Under the pieces are notes generated by a model that saw only the letters and a list, made by a program, of their open reading frames with translations, ran no database searches and was not told the DNA's origin. A stretch of 64,000 nucleotides of DNA, taken from UMGS172 sp045636945. GTDB taxonomy: Bacteria > Bacillota > Clostridia > Oscillospirales > Acutalibacteraceae. A program made the position numbers and the translations under genes. The stretch spans positions 1-64,000 of the forward strand of contig JAZTYO010000031.1 in assembly GCA_045636945.1 (NCBI GenBank). The letters run 5' to 3'. Shown piece by piece: positions 60,080 through 64,000 of the stretch. Position 1 is the stretch's first letter; every line of letters begins with the position of its first letter.

Positions 60080-60832
60080 TTAATAGCCAATGCAGTACGT
60101 GTCGGCATTCGGTGCTTTGATGACCGACACGTTAAAAAACTCCTCTATCAAACCGCTATTGCACAACGCTTCAGGTGTATTTTCGGCAACTATCTTACCT
60201 TCATTCATAACCGCAATTCTGTCAGAAAAATTAAAGGCCAACGGAAGGTCGTGCATAACCGCGACTATACCCTTCCCCGATTTGGCAAGCTCTCTCAGTA
60301 TCTTCATAAGTTCAAGCTGATGCTGAATGTCAAGATATGTCGTTGGCTCATCGAGTAGAATGTAATCGGTATCCTGTGCCAAAGCCATTGCAATATAAAC
60401 CTTCTGACGTATACCGCCCGACAAGGTTTTCAAAGGGCGGTCATAAAGGTCGGCAACTCCCATTCTTTCAAGTGAAGCTATTGCCAACTTGCGGTCGTTT
60501 TCGGTGTATCTTCTCGGGAAACCAAGATACGGGAATCTTCCGTGAAGCACCATCTGTCCGACCGTCATATCGGGTACATCCTTGCCCTGGGGCAGATAGG
60601 CCACGTGCTGTGCAAACTGCTTTTCGGTTATATTTAAAGCGGTTTTACCATCTACCGTAATTGTACCCTTGGTAGGTTTCAAAATGCCCACAACCGTCTT
60701 TAAAAGCGTACTTTTGCCCGAACCGTTTGGACCTATAATCGACAGAACGCTTCCCTTTTCTACCGATATTGAAACGTCCTGTAAAACCGATGCTTTGCCG
60801 TAGCCTGCAGAAATGTTTTTAAGTTCAAGCAT
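60080..60832 (-). CDS. ABC transporter ATPase, iron/cobalamin (FecE/BtuD) type
   Basis: 250 residues. Walker A GPNGSGKSTLLK, Q-loop YLPQGKD, signature LSGGIRQKVYIA, Walker B DYILLDEPTTYLD, H-loop VMHDLP. QHQLELMKILRELAKSGKGI is usual for the Fe3+-siderophore/B12 group. Its start overlaps the permease stop by 8 bases, implying coupled translation. Energises import by the FecCD-type permease. Confidence 0.95.
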   Translation of the reverse strand: MLELKNISAGYGKASVLQDVSISVEKGSVLSIIGPNGSGKSTLLKTVVGILKPTKGTITVDGKTALNITEKQFAQHVAYLPQGKDVPDMTVGQMVLHGRFPYLGFPRRYTENDRKLAIASLERMGVADLYDRPLKTLSGGIRQKVYIAMALAQDTDYILLDEPTTYLDIQHQLELMKILRELAKSGKGIVAVMHDLPLAFNFSDRIAVMNEGKIVAENTPEALCNSGLIEEFFNVSVIKAPNADTYCIGY

Positions 60833-61844
60833 TTTTGTGACCTCCTTTTCCCTTCAATAAGAGAAAGATAAAGAAAGGTGCACCGAGGAATGCCATTATG
60901 ATGCCGACGGGTATCTCGTAGGGCGAAAACACGGTTCTCGCAAAGGTATCGCAAAGTGAAACAAACCCACCGCCGAAAAGACCGCTTAATGCAATAAGGT
61001 GGATTGATTTGCCGCCCGAAAGTCGACGTACAATATGAGGCACAATAAGTCCCACAAATGATAAAAGTCCTGCAATGCTGACGGCACAGCCTGCGAGCAA
61101 TGCTGCAAGCATCAAAAGAACGGTTCTTGTAAATTTAACGTTCATTCCGAGGCTTTTGGCACTGCCTTCGCCAAGTTGAATAACATCAAGGTCGTTTGAA
61201 AGCAAAAGCAGAAATATAAAGCCAACTGCAACAGCACACAGAACGGGCAAAAGCACCGAATAGGTCACAGCGGAAAACTCACCGATTTTGAAATCGTTAC
61301 TCATAACGCCAACCTCGGGTATAAAGGTTACGATAGAATCCGAGATAGCACCGAGAAGGCTGTTTAGAGCGACACCGATAAGGATAACCGTTCCCCTTGA
61401 AGCACCCCATTTTTTAGCACCCAAGCTGACCAACATAACGGTTAAAAAAGCACCAATAAACGAGAATAACGGCAACTGCCATCCACCAAAAATACCGAAT
61501 GCGGTACAAAGTGTTACAGCAAGACCAGCACCCGAATTCACGCCTATAACGCTTGGGGATGCAAGTCGGTTATTGAGTACGTTCTGGATAACGGCACCCG
61601 ACACCGCCAATGCACCACCACAAACAAGTGAAGCCACGGTTCTCGGCAGACGGACAAATCCGAATATACGTGCTTCAGGTGATGAATCAAAACCGTTTCT
61701 AATAGCATTGACTATATCCGAAAGCGACAGATGCGTACTACCGAACATCACGCCTAAAACGGCGGACACCCAAAAAGCAAGGATTCCCGCCGTATACAGC
61801 ATTGATATTTTATTTTCCGAGCAAAATACCTTTAAGCTGTTCAT
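60825..61844 (-). CDS. FecCD-family ABC permease
   Basis: 339 residues from the ATG at 61844, which lies inside the end of the binding-protein gene (GGCGGAA upstream); an alternative ATG at 61802, just after that gene's stop, would remove 14 residues. About ten helices. RLPRTVASLVCGGALAVSGAVIQNVLNN, LASPSVIGVNSGAGLAV, and GLIVPHIVRRLSGG are FecCD hallmarks. DTFARTVFSPYEIPVGIIMAFLGAPFFIFLL (in parts) is the ending. Imports siderophore, haem or corrinoid; specificity is not readable. Confidence 0.95.
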   Translation of the reverse strand: MNSLKVFCSENKISMLYTAGILAFWVSAVLGVMFGSTHLSLSDIVNAIRNGFDSSPEARIFGFVRLPRTVASLVCGGALAVSGAVIQNVLNNRLASPSVIGVNSGAGLAVTLCTAFGIFGGWQLPLFSFIGAFLTVMLVSLGAKKWGASRGTVILIGVALNSLLGAISDSIVTFIPEVGVMSNDFKIGEFSAVTYSVLLPVLCAVAVGFIFLLLLSNDLDVIQLGEGSAKSLGMNVKFTRTVLLMLAALLAGCAVSIAGLLSFVGLIVPHIVRRLSGGKSIHLIALSGLFGGGFVSLCDTFARTVFSPYEIPVGIIMAFLGAPFFIFLLLKGKGGHKNA

Positions 61845-62781
61845 AAGATTCCGCCCATTTTGCATTAGGTTTAAGATTAAAATATTTACGATCCATAATA
61901 TGGACTCTTGCTTGCTTCACCGCCTCGAGTGAACTCCATGCAGGATTTTCGGTTATCTGCTTTTTTAAATTGCCGATAGCCTTTTCGGTATCATCACCCA
62001 TTGTGACGGTGAAAATGCGATAAGGATTAGCCTTTATAACGCTTTCAACACTCAGATTTTCAAGCAAAGTTTTATCGCTGTCGGCAATATTTGTAAGCCC
62101 TAAATCATTGAGCATTTCGCCGAGTATCGTGCCTTTGCTTCCCTTGGCCTTTACAAAGCCTGATGATGCACGAAGCAACAAAACGGTTCTTTGTTCATAA
62201 GGAATATTGGCCTTTTCAACCTCTGCCTTGATTTTATTTATCTCGGTTTGAATCGCAAGACCGTTCTTTTCATAAAGGTCCTTACGGTCGGTTATATCGG
62301 TGCAGATGTTCAACATTTTGAGGTAATCGTCAAAGCAATCAACGTCGAAATATGCAACCGTAATACCTGCATTTTGAAGTGACTGTTGCATATTAACGTC
62401 GGCTGCAGTTGAAGCACTTGCCAAAACGAGCTCGGGATTGGATGAAAACACAGCCTCAAGGCTTGGTGAATGAGCACCACCGATGTTAACGGAACCGTCA
62501 AGAGTCAGGCCGAAATCATCCCACGCATCCTCGGTTGCGGCACATACGTTTCCGCCTGAAAGCAACCACACATCGGCGAAACTGCCAAGCAGGGTTGCAA
62601 CCTTTTGAGGATTCTTTTTAATCGACACAGTTCGGTCAAGCGCATCGACAAAGGTCACAGTTTCGGCTTTAGGCAACGAGGAATTATCACCGTTACCCTT
62701 GCATCCCGAAAACACAAAAATACCGATTACCGCAACCAAAACAATACAAATAAACTTAACCGATGAGCTTCTTTTCAACAT
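61810..62781 (-). CDS. Lipoprotein substrate-binding protein, FecB/BtuF type
   Basis: 323 residues from the ATG at 62781, within the end of the sulfite reductase-like gene. Signal peptide with lipobox FVFSGC, then a Gly/Asn/Ser linker. The type III binding fold is shown by TVTFVDALDRTVSIKKNPQKVATLLGSFADVWLLSGG (in parts), PSLEAVFSSNPELVLAS and the second-lobe GEMLNDLGLTNIAD. A surface-anchored receptor for the permease/ATPase that follow. Ligand is probably an iron complex or corrinoid. Confidence 0.93.
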   Translation of the reverse strand: MLKRSSSVKFICIVLVAVIGIFVFSGCKGNGDNSSLPKAETVTFVDALDRTVSIKKNPQKVATLLGSFADVWLLSGGNVCAATEDAWDDFGLTLDGSVNIGGAHSPSLEAVFSSNPELVLASASTAADVNMQQSLQNAGITVAYFDVDCFDDYLKMLNICTDITDRKDLYEKNGLAIQTEINKIKAEVEKANIPYEQRTVLLLRASSGFVKAKGSKGTILGEMLNDLGLTNIADSDKTLLENLSVESVIKANPYRIFTVTMGDDTEKAIGNLKKQITENPAWSSLEAVKQARVHIMDRKYFNLKPNAKWAESYEQLKGILLGK

Positions 62782-63682
62782 AATCAAAGCCTAATCTTTC
62801 GATAGTGTCGGAAAAGCGTTCACCCTTGATACCCTCGTCGCGGAAAAGGATTATAGCCTTTTCTATAACGTTGAGCACCTCTTCCTCTGAAGCGAAAATC
62901 TTGCTCAAAGGCTTACCGATAGCCGTCTTTTTGCCCCAGCGTCCACCGATGCATACTTTGTAACCCTCGCTCGCGTTTTCAAATGCACCGAACGGGCATT
63001 TTGCAACACATCTTCCGCAGTTGTTGCAGATTGCAGGATCAATATGTATCTTACCGTCCGAAAGTTTTACCGCTTTCATAGGGCAGGCGTTTTCCACGAA
63101 GCAAACCTTACAGCCTCGACACTTGTCCACATCGGGTGTAAAGATTCTCTGACCGACAACACCGATATCGTTCAAATCGGGCTTTACGCAATTATTAGGA
63201 CATCCACCGACAGCAATCTTAAACTTATGAGGTAATGTAACGTTATGATAGCCAACGTAAAATTTCTCGTGAATTTTAAGGCTTAAAGAAAACGTGTCAA
63301 TAAGACCAAATTGGCAGGTTGTACCCTTGCAGGAAACAACAGGACGAACCTTAGGACCCGTACCGCCGGTTTCAAGCCCCTTACCCTTTAAGTAAAGCAC
63401 CAAGGACGGAATATTGTTATACGAAACACCTTGAATCTCAACCGTCATACGGCTGGTTATTGCAACCTCACCCGAGCCGAAACGGTCGGCAGCCTCAGCA
63501 ATGGCGCGCGATTCATCGGTGGTGATTTTACCGTTGCGGGTAATTACTCTGACGTTAAAAATATCGGGGAAACGCTTGTCACGAAGACAGCCCAAACCCT
63601 TAACGGCCATAACCTGCTCGTTGGTAGGCTTCCCTTCGGCAGGAGTTAATCCCAAAATTTCAAAAGCATTTGTAGTTTCCAT
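62756..63682 (-). CDS. Small siroheme/4Fe-4S sulfite or nitrite reductase-like protein with ferredoxin domain
   Basis: 308 residues. An N-terminal ferredoxin-like half domain (KGLGCLRDKRFPDIFNVRVITRNGK, in parts) is followed by the siroheme-4Fe4S part with CKGTTC and GGCPNNCVKPD (CxxxC). Two inserted 4Fe-4S clusters, CRGCKVCFVENACP and CNNCGRCVAKCPFG, lie before the C-terminal half. This is the AsrC/DsrA-like small group rather than the large assimilatory enzymes. No AsrA/AsrB partners are present. It heads an operon with an iron/B12-type importer whose genes overlap it. Confidence 0.9.
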   Translation of the reverse strand: METTNAFEILGLTPAEGKPTNEQVMAVKGLGCLRDKRFPDIFNVRVITRNGKITTDESRAIAEAADRFGSGEVAITSRMTVEIQGVSYNNIPSLVLYLKGKGLETGGTGPKVRPVVSCKGTTCQFGLIDTFSLSLKIHEKFYVGYHNVTLPHKFKIAVGGCPNNCVKPDLNDIGVVGQRIFTPDVDKCRGCKVCFVENACPMKAVKLSDGKIHIDPAICNNCGRCVAKCPFGAFENASEGYKVCIGGRWGKKTAIGKPLSKIFASEEEVLNVIEKAIILFRDEGIKGERFSDTIERLGFDYVEKKLIG

Positions 63683-63720
63683 ATAAGCACAACCTCTTCT
63701 TTGGTTTTATACTGTATATA

Positions 63721-63749
63721 ATTGTATCATATATATTATTCAGGCGCAA
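63721..63749 (-). promoter_or_regulatory. Promoter of the sulfite reductase-ABC operon
   Basis: Minus-strand TTGCGC (63744-63749), 17 bases, TACAAT (63721-63726); weak -35. Confidence 0.5.
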
Positions 63750-63817
63750 GATGGATTGAGGGCTAAAAGCACAACAAAGCGTCCTATTTTTTAATTGGTT
63801 CAGTGTTGAAAAAACAG

Positions 63818-63846
63818 TTGACATTCAGACAGTTTGAATATATAAT
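63818..63846 (+). promoter_or_regulatory. tRNA-Leu promoter
   Basis: TTGACA (63818-63823), 17 bases, TATAAT (63841-63846): full consensus, as usual for stable RNA genes. Confidence 0.9.
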
Positions 63847-63869
63847 ATCTTAGTAACAATTAAACATTT

Positions 63870-63956
63870 GCCGCTGTGGTGGAATAGGCAGACACAAGGG
63901 ACTTAAAATCCCTCGGTAGCGATACCGTACCGGTTCAAGTCCGGTCAGCGGCACCA
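63870..63956 (+). tRNA. tRNA-Leu (anticodon UAA), CCA encoded
   Basis: 87 nt including CCA. Acceptor GCCGCTG/CAGCGGC pairs perfectly; anticodon stem GGGA/TCCC with loop CTTAAAA gives anticodon UAA. The long variable arm CGGTAGCGATACCG marks a class II tRNA; T-loop TTCAAGT. Decodes UUA (and UUG). Confidence 0.98.
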
Positions 63957-63990
63957 AAAAATCTCTCAGACACATGTCTGAGAGATTTTT
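63957..63990 (+). terminator. tRNA-Leu terminator
   Basis: AAAATCTCTCAGAC/GTCTGAGAGATTTT stem with loop ACAT, then TGTTTTTTT. Confidence 0.93.
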
Positions 63991-64000
63991 GTTTTTTTAT

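Overview
The window looks like chromosome from an endospore-forming, Gram-positive anaerobe of the class Clostridia, probably a gut Oscillospirales/Ruminococcaceae-type organism. Sporulation genes support this (spoIVB, ymxH, sigG, yabP, yabQ, a SpoVB/YabM-like flippase, ypeB). So do a MurE with the meso-diaminopimelate motif DNPR, an L27 with the Firmicutes N-terminal extension beside its Prp protease, CIRCE control of groES-groEL, and a bile salt hydrolase-type gene that suggests an intestinal habitat. The lineage is inferred from gene content only.

Layout. 1-2.3 kb: a partial HAD phosphatase gene behind a strong promoter with two palindromic operators, then a large serine recombinase that may mark the end of a mobile element. 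2.4-5.2 kb: spoIVB, ymxH, sigG and a degraded fragment resembling a GH42 beta-galactosidase C-terminus. 5.2-9.9 kb: a response regulator/histidine kinase/HtrA operon, a zinc-ribbon protein, a tRNA-Trp-like remnant and a SigH-like sigma factor. 10-16.3 kb: AraC regulator, pncB, groES-groEL, tspO and a leaderless GH16 glycosidase. 16.3-30.4 kb: housekeeping genes on the minus strand, including the yabM-mazG-(hup)-rqcP-yabP-yabQ-divIC-yabR block and the recJ-relA-dtd-MBL-hemZ block. 30.5-39 kb: bile salt hydrolase, membrane proteins, an rRNA methyltransferase, a tiny Asn/Gln/Lys repeat protein, mrnC, obg, rpmA-prp-rplU and ypeB.

39.1-47.5 kb is the only long plus-strand block: cysteine desulfurase, thiI, cinA, class B sortase, a 1001-residue chimera and a COG2426 membrane protein, apparently one transcript. 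The chimera is the most unusual object here. It joins a degenerate CinA/MoCF-like cytosolic domain, a long acidic linker, one membrane helix, a sortase-B-like domain that has lost its catalytic His, Cys and Arg, a Ser/Thr stalk, and an apparently intact SpoIID/LytB lytic transglycosylase domain. Its first two folded domains resemble the products of the two genes immediately upstream.

47.7-58.9 kb is a division and cell wall (dcw) cluster on the minus strand: mraZ, rsmH, ftsL, a PASTA-containing PBP, murE, mraY, ftsW/spoVE, murG, ftsQ, ftsZ. It has MraZ-type boxes at the promoter and lacks murF, murD, murC and ftsA. 59-64 kb: a Cof-type HAD phosphatase, an iron/cobalamin-type ABC transporter translationally overlapped with a small siroheme sulfite reductase-like protein, and tRNA-Leu(UAA). 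Many starts were moved from the longest reading frame to the codon with a ribosome binding site; each case is stated in the entry.
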